From CAIWTU01 sp963815135 (GTDB taxonomy: Bacteria > Desulfobacterota > Desulfuromonadia > Geobacterales > Geobacteraceae), in NCBI GenBank assembly GCA_963815135.1, contig CAWFFO010000009.1:1-64000 (forward strand): a DNA stretch of 64,000 nucleotides, given 5' to 3'. A model generated the notes under the pieces. That model was not told where the DNA came from. It saw nothing but the letters and a program-made list of their open reading frames with translations, and searched no databases. Position 1 is the first letter of the stretch. Each line of letters starts with the position of its first letter. This document shows positions 38,425 to 47,043 of this stretch, one piece after another. The position numbers were made by a program, and so were the translations under genes.

Positions 38425-39342
38425 ATGACAACTGCCGAATTCGCACATAGGGGCATCATACGCTCAGGTAATATTATTTCATCGCTGTTTCTGGTATCCA
38501 GACCGGGAATTCTCACGCTGGTCGCCCTGGCCGGGTTTTGCGGCATGGTCATGGCGGAGAGAGGCATTCCCGACCGCGAAATCTTTACAGTCACTTTGCT
38601 CTGCCTCCTTCTTTCAGCCGCGGGTTCAGTTATGATCAACAGCGTACTGGATTACCACCTGGACAGGAAAATGGTCCGTCTGCAGGCAAGGGTAGGGGCA
38701 ATGAAACTTGTCGGCAGGAACAGGGTCATGTTTCTCGCCTTTGCCATGATAACCGTTTCATTGGCGACAGCCGCCCTGTACCTGAATATCCTAACTTCTT
38801 TCCTGATCCTTGCTGCGGTTATTTTCTATGTAGGTCCTTATACTCTGTGGCTTAAACGCAACACTCCTTATGGCGTGATCCCCGGAGGAGTTCCCGGCGC
38901 CCTTCCGGTTCTTATCGGTTATGTCGCTGTAGCGGGTGTAGTCCGTCCCGAAGCCCTGCTCCTTTTCCTCATTGTTTTTCTCTGGCAACCGCCACATTTC
39001 TGGATATATGCTCTCAAGCACAGGGAAGATTACCTGAATTCCGGGGTGCCTGCCTTGCCGGCAGCCAAGGGAGCGGCGTGCACCAGATTGTTCATCCTTC
39101 TTCATGCAACCGCCCTGCTTCCCGTATCAGTCGTACTCGGTTTTTCCGCTCATTTTTCAATATGGTACCAGACCGGTGCGGTTTTGCTGGGCTTGCTCTT
39201 CATCGCTTCCTGTCTGCTGCATGTCATAAAAAGACCCCGGTTAGCTCTCGCCTTCAGGATTTCAATATTTTACCTGTTCTTCCTTTTCCTTGTAATCATA
39301 ATGGATATAGCCTTCTTCGGGAACCAGGCTTTCGGCGGATAA
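38425..39342 (+). CDS. ctaB: Protoheme IX farnesyltransferase (heme O synthase)
   Basis: UbiA-superfamily prenyltransferase that makes heme O from heme B and farnesyl diphosphate. Two Asp motifs are seen: NSVLDYHLDRKM (first, NxxxD-x3-D) and KHREDYLNSGVPALP (second), together with WQPPHFWIYALKHREDY, the CtaB signature. Nine hydrophobic segments are visible. In the first loop the usual RT-x2-RP motif reads RLQARV, a divergence. The esterase gene follows after 3 bp. Confidence 0.9.
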   Translation: MTTAEFAHRGIIRSGNIISSLFLVSRPGILTLVALAGFCGMVMAERGIPDREIFTVTLLCLLLSAAGSVMINSVLDYHLDRKMVRLQARVGAMKLVGRNRVMFLAFAMITVSLATAALYLNILTSFLILAAVIFYVGPYTLWLKRNTPYGVIPGGVPGALPVLIGYVAVAGVVRPEALLLFLIVFLWQPPHFWIYALKHREDYLNSGVPALPAAKGAACTRLFILLHATALLPVSVVLGFSAHFSIWYQTGAVLLGLLFIASCLLHVIKRPRLALAFRISIFYLFFLFLVIIMDIAFFGNQAFGG

Positions 39343-39345
39343 CCC

Positions 39346-40118
39346 ATGTTTTTGCGCAAAGCACGGCATATGTCTGTTTTTGCAATTTTGCTCTTTCTGC
39401 TCGAAGGCTGTGTTCCACCAGCGAAGACGCCGATGCGGACGGTTTATTTCACCGCGGCCGAACCTGCCGGGAATCACCTTCTACTGGTTTTTTTGCCGGG
39501 TAAAGGGGATCAACCGGAAAGTTACGAAACGGAAGGCTTTGTGGAGTCGGTGAAAAAGTTGAATCTGCCCGTTGATATGCTGGGAGCTGATGCCCATATA
39601 GGCTACTATCTGCAGAAAAATTTCCTCGAGAGGCTCAGGAAAGACGTAATAATGCCGGCTAAAGCGAGAGGGTATGAGCGGATATGGCTGATAGGCATTT
39701 CATTGGGCGGCCTCGGTGCGCTTTGGTACGACGGGTCATGCCCGGGTGATGTCGAAGGTATTGTTTCACTGGCGCCTTATCTCGGGGAGCCCGGGATGGC
39801 GCGGGAGGTTTCACTGGCCGGAGGCCTTGCGGCCTGGAATCCGAAGCTGTGGCGCCGAATGATATGCAAAGGCAGATATGGCAGGGGCTCAAGGTCTACC
39901 TGTCACCCGGTAGAGCCATGTCCAGGGTCTATCTGGGATACGGCCTCCAGGACCGGTTTGCCGGTCCGGACGGCATCTTTGCCGCGGCACTGCCGGGCAG
40001 CCAGGTTTTTACCTGTCAGGGAGGGCATGACTGGGGCACATGGAGACGGCTCTGGACCGAGATCCTGGGTGTGATGGGCCAACGCTGGGAAGCTTTGCCT
40101 GTCGGCAAAAAACAATGA
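39346..40118 (+). CDS. Alpha/beta hydrolase lipoprotein, frameshifted
   Basis: The start has a lipoprotein signal peptide (FAILLFLLEGC, lipobox LEGC), then HLLLVFLPGKGDQPESYE at the oxyanion strand, the nucleophile elbow IGISLGGLGALW (Ser), and in the other frame YGLQDRFAGP and the catalytic His in QGGHDWGTWRR. The frame shifts near 39846, joining to the second part that ends at 40118; a one-base indel is enough. It may be a serine esterase at the outer membrane. It sits directly behind ctaB, probably co-transcribed, with no obvious link to oxidase biogenesis. Confidence 0.72.
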
Positions 40119-40150
40119 AGGCAGGGAAATGTTCCCTGCCTTCATTGTTT
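40110..40150. terminator. Bidirectional intrinsic terminator between esterase and rubrerythrin
   Basis: A 19-bp perfect stem (AAACAATGAAGGCAGGGAA and complement) with a 3-base loop lies between convergent genes. AT-rich ends give T-runs on both strands. Confidence 0.8.
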
Positions 40151-40169
40151 GACTTTCTAACCACTTGAA

Positions 40170-40706
40170 TCAGTAATTCACGGCCAGCTCTTCGAAATAA
40201 GCCTGCGGATGCTTGCAGACCGGGCAGAGTTCGGGAGCCTTTTCACCCGCGTGAATGTGACCGCAGTTTCTGCAATGCCAGGAAATTTTCGCGGATTTCT
40301 TGAAAATGGTCCCGGCCTCAATTGATTTCAGAAGCTGCTGGTAGCGCTCCTGGTGGGCCTTTTCGATTGCGCCGATCCCTTCGAATACGGCGGCAATGTC
40401 ATTGAAGCCTTCCTCCCTTGCTTCCTTTGCCATTTTCGGATACATGTCTGTCCACTCGTCATTTTCTCCGGAAGCGGCGGCTTTCAGATTTTCAATGGTG
40501 TTTCCTATGCCTGCCAACGCCTTCAGGTGGAGCTTGGCGTGCTCCTTCTCATTGTCGGCTGTTTCCAGAAATATCGCCGCCACCTGCTCATACCCTTCTT
40601 TTTTGGCCACTGATGCATAATAAGTGTATTTGTTGCGGGCCTGGGATTCGCCGGCAAATGCTTCCATGAGATTCTTTTCCGTTTTGGTTCCTTTCAGATC
40701 AGCCAT
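40170..40706 (-). CDS. rbr: Rubrerythrin
   Basis: NADH-linked peroxide reductase of anaerobes. An N-terminal four-helix diiron domain shows the Glu ligands in EAFAGESQARNKYTYYA, ETADNEKEHAKLHLKA and EGIGAIEKAHQERYQQ. A C-terminal rubredoxin-like domain follows with CRNCGHIHAGEKAPELCPVC. Length of 178 residues is normal. ATG 40706 has AAAAGGAGAG upstream on the minus strand. It is the last gene of the run fur-flavodiiron-rubredoxin-rubrerythrin, although the 220-bp gap before it could contain its own promoter. Confidence 0.94.
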   Translation of the reverse strand: MADLKGTKTEKNLMEAFAGESQARNKYTYYASVAKKEGYEQVAAIFLETADNEKEHAKLHLKALAGIGNTIENLKAAASGENDEWTDMYPKMAKEAREEGFNDIAAVFEGIGAIEKAHQERYQQLLKSIEAGTIFKKSAKISWHCRNCGHIHAGEKAPELCPVCKHPQAYFEELAVNY

Positions 40707-40928
40707 GCATCTCTCCTTTTTTTATTAGTTGATTCCATTACAATTGTCTTGATAAAAACATTTCAAAGCACCTGTGCGCAGGTACGGATCAAATCTGACT
40801 TACAAAGATTACCGCAGATTCACGACACTACAATAAGATAAAATTCAAGGTTGCTAGACCGGGCGGGTAAAACGGTTAAAACTTACATATTCAACCGGAG
40901 CTGAATTGAACCGTTCCCGTTCCGGGGT

Positions 40929-41048
40929 TCATTTGTAGATTACGAACCTGGATGCGTCCACTCCGCAGGTGGGGCATGTTTTCGGCGGGGCTGCACCGTC
41001 CTGGATATAACCGCAAACAACACATTGCCAACTTTTTTCTCTCGGCAT
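40929..41048 (-). CDS. Short rubredoxin-like protein, 39 residues
   Basis: A minus-strand frame from ATG 41048 to TGA 40929 encodes MPREKSWQCVVCGYIQDGAA, then a CPTCGVDASRF-type second knuckle and the ending VIYK. The two CxxC pairs are those of rubredoxin. The protein is shorter than classical rubredoxins (about 52 residues), matching the C-terminal domain of rubrerythrin. GAGAGGAGAAGAAAAT precedes the ATG. It lies 160 bp after the flavodiiron gene on the same strand and probably feeds electrons to it. Confidence 0.85.
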   Translation of the reverse strand: MPREKSWQCVVCGYIQDGAAPPKTCPTCGVDASRFVIYK

Positions 41049-41208
41049 ATTTTCTTCTCCTCTCGTGGTTGAATTGACCCGGCAAAATTGTAACCGGGAT
41101 TGTTTTTTCAGATAATTTCTTACTGAATTAATTTCAGCTGCTGAAGCAGACCTGAGTCATGCGACAGATATCTTTTTGACAAGCAGCAACCTGATGACTG
41201 CAGGTTGG

Positions 41209-42429
41209 CTAGGCGCCGAAACCGGCATGGTAGGTTTTCAGTTTTCGGGCAAACTCCCTGCCGAACTCATAGCACGATGTTTCATCTTCAACAGAAGGTT
41301 TGTAGGATAACTCTATTCCCGGTTCGTATGTCTCGAGACCCATTTCCTTTATCTTGGAGAAAGCGTCCCGGACCCCCCCTCCTCCCCAGCCGAAACTTCC
41401 GAATGAGCCGACCAGCCTGTTTTTGGGACGGAGTCCACGCAGGTAGGTGAGGTATTCGGCGACCGGGGGAAACATTATGTTGTTGAGGGTGGGTGTGCCG
41501 ATAAGGGTCCCTCTCGATTTCCAGAATTCCTTGATGAGGACATTCATTGGTGTCACCCTGAGCTTGAGAATTTTATAGTCGATTCCTTCATCGCGTATCC
41601 CCTGTGCTATGGGGACGGTCATCAGCTCCGTGCTGTGCCACATGGTGTCGTAGATGATGGCAACGCTCAGGTCAGCCCTGCCGTTAGCCATGCCCAGGTA
41701 CGAATCGAGGACCTTGCCGATATGCGACCGCCACATCACCCCGTGGTCAGGGGCTATGATCTCCGGTTCAACGCCGAGTTTCTGCAGTTCCGCGATCTTG
41801 TCTTTTATCAACGGTCCAAACGGCATGAGTATATTGGCGTAGTAATCGACAATGGCATCTTCGAGTTCCGCCAGGGATTCGGATGCGCAGTATTCGTCGT
41901 CGAATCTGCCGGCCGAGGCGATGTGTTGTCCGAAAGCGTCCTGGCTGAAAAGGATCCTGTCTTCCGGGCAATAAGTCATCATTGAGTCCGGCCAGTGCAT
42001 CATGGGCGTTTCTATGAATTGCAGGGTTCTCTTTCCGATTTTCAGCGTGTCCCCGGTCTTCACCAGGCGAACGTCCCATTTCGTTAAATCGAAAAATCTG
42101 GAAAGTCCTTTTTTCCCCTTTTCGGTCATATGTATGACGGCTTTCGGGGTAAGCGCCATGATCTTGTCGATGCTTGAAACGTGGTCGTTTTCGATGTGGT
42201 TTACCACGATATTCTTGATCTTGCCCGGATCCACCAGACGTTTGATGTTGTCGATGGTAACCTGGGAAAAATCGTATTTGACGGTGTCCACCAGCGTAAC
42301 TTCTTCGTCGAGGATGAGATAGTTATTGTATGATGTGCCGTGGGGAGTTTCGTAACCGTGAAAATCCCTGACCGCCCAATCGGTTGCCCCGACCCAATAG
42401 ACACCTTCCTTCAGTTCAACAGATTTCAT
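41209..42429 (-). CDS. Flavodiiron protein (FprA family A-type flavoprotein; O2/NO reductase)
   Basis: An N-terminal metallo-beta-lactamase-like domain has the diiron motif NHIENDHVSS (HxExDH) and further ligands in MHWPDSMMTY, FSQDAFGQH and PDHGVMWR. A C-terminal flavodoxin domain follows from about residue 253 (VAIIYDTMWHSTELM, GTPTLNNIMFPP, GSFGWGGGG). Length of 406 residues is typical of two-domain enzymes that take electrons from rubredoxin. ATG 42429 follows CAGGAGGCAGAAT. The neighbouring regulator, rubredoxin and rubrerythrin make an oxygen/peroxide-scavenging set. Confidence 0.94.
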   Translation of the reverse strand: MKSVELKEGVYWVGATDWAVRDFHGYETPHGTSYNNYLILDEEVTLVDTVKYDFSQVTIDNIKRLVDPGKIKNIVVNHIENDHVSSIDKIMALTPKAVIHMTEKGKKGLSRFFDLTKWDVRLVKTGDTLKIGKRTLQFIETPMMHWPDSMMTYCPEDRILFSQDAFGQHIASAGRFDDEYCASESLAELEDAIVDYYANILMPFGPLIKDKIAELQKLGVEPEIIAPDHGVMWRSHIGKVLDSYLGMANGRADLSVAIIYDTMWHSTELMTVPIAQGIRDEGIDYKILKLRVTPMNVLIKEFWKSRGTLIGTPTLNNIMFPPVAEYLTYLRGLRPKNRLVGSFGSFGWGGGGVRDAFSKIKEMGLETYEPGIELSYKPSVEDETSCYEFGREFARKLKTYHAGFGA

Positions 42430-42450
42430 TATTCTGCCTCCTGTAAACTT

Positions 42451-42927
42451 CTATTGCTTTACCGGTGTTTCACTGCCCGCGCTTTTGCGGCAACGGGAAC
42501 AGCGGCCGGAAAAATTTATGTTGTAATCATGGAATTCAAAATCCGATTTGAAGCATTCCGGTAATGCCAGCCTGTTGAGTTCCTCGTCATGGATATCGAT
42601 AACTGTTCCACATTCAATGCATGTAAGGTGATGATGCCGGCTGGTGTCGGCGTCGAAACGGGAAACGGAGTCCGGATTGCTTACTTTTCTTATGAGACCA
42701 ACGTTTACGAGGGTTTCCAGAACCCTGTACACGGTGGTTTTGGATACGCCTTTAAGTTGATCCTTGATGGAGTCGTAAATCTGGTCGGCGGTGGGGTGGT
42801 CATTCCTGTAGGCCAGGTTTTCCAATATCGCTCTTCGCTGTATGGTCAAAGCGAGCCCCCGCTGCCGGCATGTGGACAGTAATTCGTCTTCTTTCGCTCT
42901 GGCGAATTTTTGCGTATTCGATTTCAC
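42451..42927 (-). CDS. Fur/PerR family metalloregulator
   Basis: A winged helix (QRGLALTIQRRAILENLAYR, VSKTTVYRVLETLVNVGLIR) and the metal/dimerisation domain (HHHLTCIECGTVIDIHDEEL, and a C-terminal CSRC pair) mark a Fur-family protein with a structural Zn site of two CxxC motifs. A longer frame to ATG 42975 would put the -35 and Fur box inside the gene, so GTG 42927 (MKSNTQKF) is taken as start. It would lie within a few bases of the predicted transcription start, giving a nearly leaderless mRNA. The flavodiiron gene begins 22 bp downstream. Confidence 0.85.
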   Translation of the reverse strand: MKSNTQKFARAKEDELLSTCRQRGLALTIQRRAILENLAYRNDHPTADQIYDSIKDQLKGVSKTTVYRVLETLVNVGLIRKVSNPDSVSRFDADTSRHHHLTCIECGTVIDIHDEELNRLALPECFKSDFEFHDYNINFSGRCSRCRKSAGSETPVKQ

Positions 42928-42934
42928 GGATAGA

Positions 42935-42963
42935 ACTATATTGCAAATGGTAATGATTGTCAA
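42935..42963 (-). promoter_or_regulatory. Promoter with overlapping Fur/PerR-type box
   Basis: On the minus strand TTGACA (42963-42958) and TATAGT (42940-42935) are separated by exactly 17 bp. TGACAATCATTACCA (42962-42948) overlaps the -35 and matches the 7-1-7 Fur consensus TGATAATnATTATCA at 12 of 14 positions. Autoregulation of the whole oxygen-defence operon follows. Confidence 0.7.
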
Positions 42964-42975
42964 ACGATTTTTCAA

Positions 42976-43352
42976 ATTTTTTTCTGCCTGCCTCCCGGCG
43001 AGGAAGTGCCATTATAGGTTGCTATAATATCGTAATGTTTTTATTATTCTCTGAATCCCTGACGCCTTCTCGCCTTCGCCTGCGCGAAGCGCCTCGGTTT
43101 TTGCATTACCGCGCGTTGAAGCTTCCCGCCGGAGTTCACCCGACGCAAATGGCATGTCGCGCAGTCGGCGACGTTGAACCACGGCATTCCACTTGCTCGA
43201 CGCTCAGGCATCACGTATTCATGTATTCGATCTGTTCCCTTAAAAATCATGATTTGTGTTTATTTGATTCTTGATGACCTGTGATTGATTATGTTTATGC
43301 GGTCATCACGTTTTACCGGGATTTTGAATTAAATATTCCAAGGAGGGCAAAA
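42976..43352. other. Intergenic stretch with a GC-rich block, possible dispersed repeat
   Basis: Between AT-rich flanks lies a GC-rich block (about 43060-43215). Its minus-strand frame (43250-43044) reads a basic peptide with MPERRASGMPWFNVADCATC and ends in many Arg/Lys. It has no ribosome binding site, and the composition suggests a small repeated element rather than a gene. The plus-strand promoter of the next gene must lie in 43216-43352. Confidence 0.35.
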
Positions 43353-43679
43353 ATGGACTGGGAAAAAGCGACAATGCTTGCGTTTGAAATAGGCAAGTCC
43401 AGGCTGGCCGAAAGAAGAATGGAATTTTTCCGCAAGGCGGCCGACTATTCGAGGATAAGGGTGGAATGGCAGCTTTCCGCTCCGGAGGATCGCCTGCGGA
43501 TGGACGACAAGAGACGGGAGCTTCATGATGCTTTTATCGAGGCCTGCGACAGCATTGGGAGAGGGATGGAGGCTGAGCAGGAAGATGTATCATGGCGGGC
43601 GGAGCTGGGGTCGGACCGCAAGGAGATAGGGGACTTTGCCTGTTACATCAATCTCATTCTGGGATTGGTGGCGAGGTAG
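43353..43679 (+). CDS. Small conserved-looking hypothetical protein
   Basis: ATG 43353 follows CCAAGGAGGGCAAAA. The 108-residue product is highly charged and helical (EIGKSRLAERRMEFFRKAAD; APEDRLRMDDKRRELHDAFI), with no signal peptide and a hydrophobic end (ACYINLILGLVAR). No domain is recognised. The clear ribosome binding site and normal codon use argue for a real gene. It precedes the ThiF/MoeB gene by 62 bp. Confidence 0.6.
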   Translation: MDWEKATMLAFEIGKSRLAERRMEFFRKAADYSRIRVEWQLSAPEDRLRMDDKRRELHDAFIEACDSIGRGMEAEQEDVSWRAELGSDRKEIGDFACYINLILGLVAR

Positions 43680-43741
43680 GTTCTGGCTACCGGCAAAGGG
43701 CAAAGGGCGGCGATTGAAATCCAGTGCCCGCAATCATTTAA

Positions 43742-44542
43742 ATGGGAAAAAAGATGAAAGTCGGATTAAATGACGAAGAACTGCAGCGTTATTCCCGGCA
43801 AATCTTGCTGAAGGGGGTAGGGGAAGCCGGTCAGAGGAGATTGCTTGAGGGCAGGGTTCTCATTATCGGCGCCGGGGGGCTCGGCTCTCCCGCTGCCCTC
43901 TATCTCGCCGCTGCAGGCGTCGGAACCATAGGTATTGTGGATTCAGACACCGTGGATTTATCCAATCTCCACCGTCAGGTTATCCACGGGACAAAAGATA
44001 TAGGGAGAGCGAAAGTTGCCTCGGCACTTGAAAAAATGGAAGGTATAAACCCGAATATCAGGATCATCTCCACTCAGATAAGAATGGATGCCGCAAACAT
44101 CCTGTCACTTATCAGCGAGTATGATTTCGTCATAGATGCGACAGACAATTTCGCCGCCAAATTTCTCATCAATGACGCCTGTGTTTTGGCTGGAAAGACG
44201 TTTTCGCATGCCGGGGTCCTCGGGTTTTCCGGCCAGACCATGACCGTCAAACCTCGTGAATCCACCTGTTACCGCTGCATCTTTACCTCCCCGCCCCCAT
44301 CCGGATCAGTTCCCACCTGTGCCGATGAGGGGGTGCTGGGCGTCTTGCCCGGCATCATCGGAACCATCCAGGCCGCGGAAGCCATCAAATATCTTGCCGG
44401 AGTTGGCGACCTGCTGACTGGGAGACTGCTCATGTTAGATGCACAGGAGATGTTTTTCCGCAATGTGCCGATCGGCAAAAATCCCCATTGTCCGATTTGC
44501 GGCGAAAACCCGGTCATACTTGAATTGCGGGACGATTACTAG
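43742..44542 (+). CDS. HesA/MoeB/ThiF family adenylyltransferase
   Basis: E1-like enzyme that adenylates the C-terminus of a ubiquitin-like sulfur carrier (ThiS, MoaD or CysO type). Seen are RYSRQILLKGVGEAGQRRLL, the nucleotide loop GAGGLGSPAALYLAAAGVG, VDLSNLHRQVIH, DATDNFAAKFLIND, and zinc cysteines in CYRCIF and CPICG. Length of 266 residues is normal. No sulfur-carrier gene is adjacent, so molybdopterin, thiamine and cysteine pathways stay open; the methionine-biosynthesis gene downstream hints at sulfur metabolism. Confidence 0.87.
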   Translation: MGKKMKVGLNDEELQRYSRQILLKGVGEAGQRRLLEGRVLIIGAGGLGSPAALYLAAAGVGTIGIVDSDTVDLSNLHRQVIHGTKDIGRAKVASALEKMEGINPNIRIISTQIRMDAANILSLISEYDFVIDATDNFAAKFLINDACVLAGKTFSHAGVLGFSGQTMTVKPRESTCYRCIFTSPPPSGSVPTCADEGVLGVLPGIIGTIQAAEAIKYLAGVGDLLTGRLLMLDAQEMFFRNVPIGKNPHCPICGENPVILELRDDY

Positions 44543-44695
44543 TTGAGGTCAGGCAAAAAGTATTTCTGGAAAGACAAGGGTTTAGCTGCTTTTCCCAGTG
44601 GATGATCAGGCAGATGGGTAAACTCCGGAAGCTCCACATTTCCGTTGACAAAAATACGTCTCTCCCGTATTCTTCTGTAAAATCAAATAAGAAAG

Positions 44696-44864
44696 ACCTT
44701 CTTATCAAGAGTGGTGGAGGGATAGGCCCTGTGAAACCACAGCAACCGGTCCGATAAGGGCGTCAGGTGCTAAATCCTGCCGAAAGGCAAAGATGAGAAA
44801 GGCGCTTTATGGCAGCACCATATAAAAGCCCCTTCTCATCACCGGTAGGGGCTTTTTTTATTGC
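44696..44864 (+). ncRNA. SAM-I riboswitch (S-box) with terminator/antiterminator before metX
   Basis: The conserved S-box core is visible: CTTATCAAGAGTGGTGGAGG, then GGCCCTGTGAAACCACAGCAACC and the P3/P4 arms to about 44800. P1 forms from CCTTCTTATC (about 44698-44707) and GATGAGAAAGG. The latter (44792-44802) can instead pair with CCTTCTCATC (44831-44840), the antiterminator. A terminator stem, AAAAGCCCC/GGGGCTTTT, with a T-run spans 44824-44860. SAM binding frees the terminator and stops transcription into metX. Confidence 0.9.
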
Positions 44865-44913
44865 ATTGATTACCTGACCCTGTAACCACTTAACCCTGGT
44901 TTTTGAGACCTCC

Positions 44914-46030
44914 ATGTCCATTGGAATTGTTGAAACAAAATACGCCCACTTCGATACCGAGCTGAGGCTGGAGAGCGGCCGCATTCTCGGTCCGATAACT
45001 CTTGCCTATGAAACGTATGGCGAACTCAACAGTGAAAAGTCCAATGCAATCCTGGTGACCCATGCATGGACGGGCAGTGCCCATCTTGCGGGAAAATACG
45101 TCTGAGGACGACAAGAAGCCCGGCTGGTGGGACGCCATTGTGGGGTCTGGAAGGCTGTTGGACACGGACAGATATTTTGTCATCTGCTCCAATATCATCG
45201 GCTCGTGTTACGGCTCCACTGGGCCGGCTTCGATAAATCCCAGGACGGGAAAAAAATACAACCTGACATTCCCGGTGATTACCGTCCGCGATATGGTGCG
45301 CGCGCAGCAACTGCTCATTGACTATCTTGGCATTGGCAGGCTGTTGACGGTCCTGGGCGGGAGCATGGGGGGGATGCAGGCACTGGAATGGTCCACCTGC
45401 TATCCGGACCGGGTCGCCTCTGCAATCGTATTGGCAACCAGCGGTAAGCCCTCACCCATGGCAATTGCCATGAATGCCGTTGCCCGCTGGGCGGTCTTCA
45501 ATGATCCATCCTGGAAAAAGGGTGAATACCGCAAAAATCCCAAGGACGGACTTGCCCTGGCGCGAGGTATCGGCCACATCACATTTCTTTCCGAACAGTC
45601 CATGACCGAAAAGTTCGACCGGCGTTTCTCGGCCCGCGACGGTCTGTTCGATTTTTTCGGCCAGTTCGAGGTGGAACGCTATCTGTTCTACAATGGCTAC
45701 AACTTCGTGGACCGCTTCGATGCCAACTCATTCCTCTATCTGGCCAAGGCTCTTGACCTGTATGATGTGACCTGGGGATGCGAATCCCTGCAGGAAGCGT
45801 TTGCCCCTGTCCGCTCTCCCATCCAGTTTTTCGCTTTTACATCTGACTGGCTATATCCTCCCCACCAGACTGAAGAAATGGTCGATGTACTCCGGGAACT
45901 CGGCAAGCCCGTGGAATATCACTTGATAAAGTCCGCATACGGCCATGATGCATTTCTTCTCGAACACGAGACTTTCACTCCCCACGTAAAGCGTTTTCTG
46001 GAAAGCATCGAGTCGTCTTTCTTTCTCTAA
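44914..46030 (+). CDS. metX: Homoserine O-acetyltransferase, frameshifted near the N-terminus
   Basis: First committed step of methionine synthesis, making O-acetylhomoserine. The N-terminus LRLESGRILGPITLAYETYG and HAWTGSAHLAGKY are in one frame, which stops at 45105. The next frame continues with SEDDKKPGWWDAIVGSGRLL and on to the end at 46030, so one base is extra near 45103. The nucleophile is in GGSMGGMQALEW, and the Asp and His are in TSDWLYPP and YGHDAFLLE. MetX (alpha/beta hydrolase fold, about 370 residues) is the only fit. The SAM riboswitch just upstream confirms the pathway. An indel error is likely. Confidence 0.93.
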
Positions 46031-46133
46031 CCCTGCTGTAATCCTGAAAAAATGTTGTAAACTGATTGTTGAGACGGAAATCAGGGGCCCGACGTTAAAT
46101 TGTCCGGACCTATCCGAAAGGACTTTTCAGTTT

Positions 46134-46898
46134 ATGATTTCAATTGTAATTGCCGCGCTTAATGAAGAGAACAGGATCGGTGAGTCGCTGCGGAAGATTG
46201 CGGATTATTTCCATGGTTCCGGAAAAGATTACGAGGTGATAGTAGTCGATGACGGCAGCAGGGATGGTACGGGTAACGTCGTTAAAAATTACGATAACCT
46301 TTTCCCGCGACTGGAACTTGTCCGTTACGGAGAAAACAGGGGAAAGGGCTATGCATTGCGCCAGGGTGTATTGGCCTCTAAAGGCAAGGTTGTTCTGGTA
46401 ACGGATGCGGACCTTTCCACTCCCATAGATGAACTGGATAAACTGATGCCCCTGATCATAGGAGGTGAGTGTGATGTCGCGATCGGGTCGAGGGCTCTTG
46501 CCCGCAGCGATATCATCAAGAAGCAGCCTTTCTGGAGACAGGGGATGGGAAAGATATTCAATAAAATCGTTAAAATCCTTGTAATTGATGACTTTAATGA
46601 TACCCAGTGCGGGTTCAAGCTTTTTTCCGGGGATGTGGCAAGGAAGTTGTTCAGTCAGGCCAGAATAGACCGGTTTGCTTATGATGTGGAAATACTTGCC
46701 CTGGCAAAAAAGAGGAAATACAGAATACTGGAAATACCCATCCGATGGTTGAATTCACCGGATTCTAAAGTGAACCCCCTGTTCGATTCCATGCAGATGG
46801 TAAAAGATCTTGTCAGGATTTGGCTGCGCGTGGGCAGGTTTCGAAAGCAAGAAGCGGACGGGATAATGGATGCTGTCAACGAGGGAGCGCGAGAATAA
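46134..46898 (+). CDS. Family 2 glycosyltransferase, dolichyl-phosphate glucosyltransferase-like
   Basis: A GT-A fold with nucleotide-sugar motifs: ISIVIAALNEENRI, VIVVDDGSRDGTGNVV, RGKGYALRQGV and the metal-binding TDADLSTPIDEL. The segment FNDTQCGFKLFSGDVARKLF and its placement are typical of ALG5/DPM-like transferases that load a polyprenyl phosphate carrier. Length of 254 residues is normal, with no C-terminal membrane helices. It probably takes part in surface polysaccharide or lipid-linked sugar synthesis. The mannose-1-phosphate guanylyltransferase at 48345 could supply a donor. Confidence 0.85.
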   Translation: MISIVIAALNEENRIGESLRKIADYFHGSGKDYEVIVVDDGSRDGTGNVVKNYDNLFPRLELVRYGENRGKGYALRQGVLASKGKVVLVTDADLSTPIDELDKLMPLIIGGECDVAIGSRALARSDIIKKQPFWRQGMGKIFNKIVKILVIDDFNDTQCGFKLFSGDVARKLFSQARIDRFAYDVEILALAKKRKYRILEIPIRWLNSPDSKVNPLFDSMQMVKDLVRIWLRVGRFRKQEADGIMDAVNEGARE

Positions 46899-47003
46899 TA
46901 TCGTATTTGTGAAAGAGAACCGTTCATCTGGTTTAATTTCAATGTGTTGATACTTCTCTTTTTCCGTGCAACAGACAACTGGAACTTTTGCCAGTCTGGA
47001 TTT

Positions 47004-47043
47004 AAGAAAGCCCCGGGCTTTATGCCGGGGCTTTCTTTTTTGC
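47004..47043 (+). terminator. Intrinsic terminator after the glycosyltransferase
   Basis: AAGAAAGCCCCGG (47004-47016) pairs with CCGGGGCTTTCTT (47025-47037), followed by a T-run. Confidence 0.8.

Noticed and set aside
42928..42975. Longer N-terminus for the Fur/PerR-type regulator starting at ATG 42975
   Set aside because: This stretch holds a consensus -35, a 17-bp spacer, a -10 and a Fur-type box, so it is promoter rather than coding DNA.
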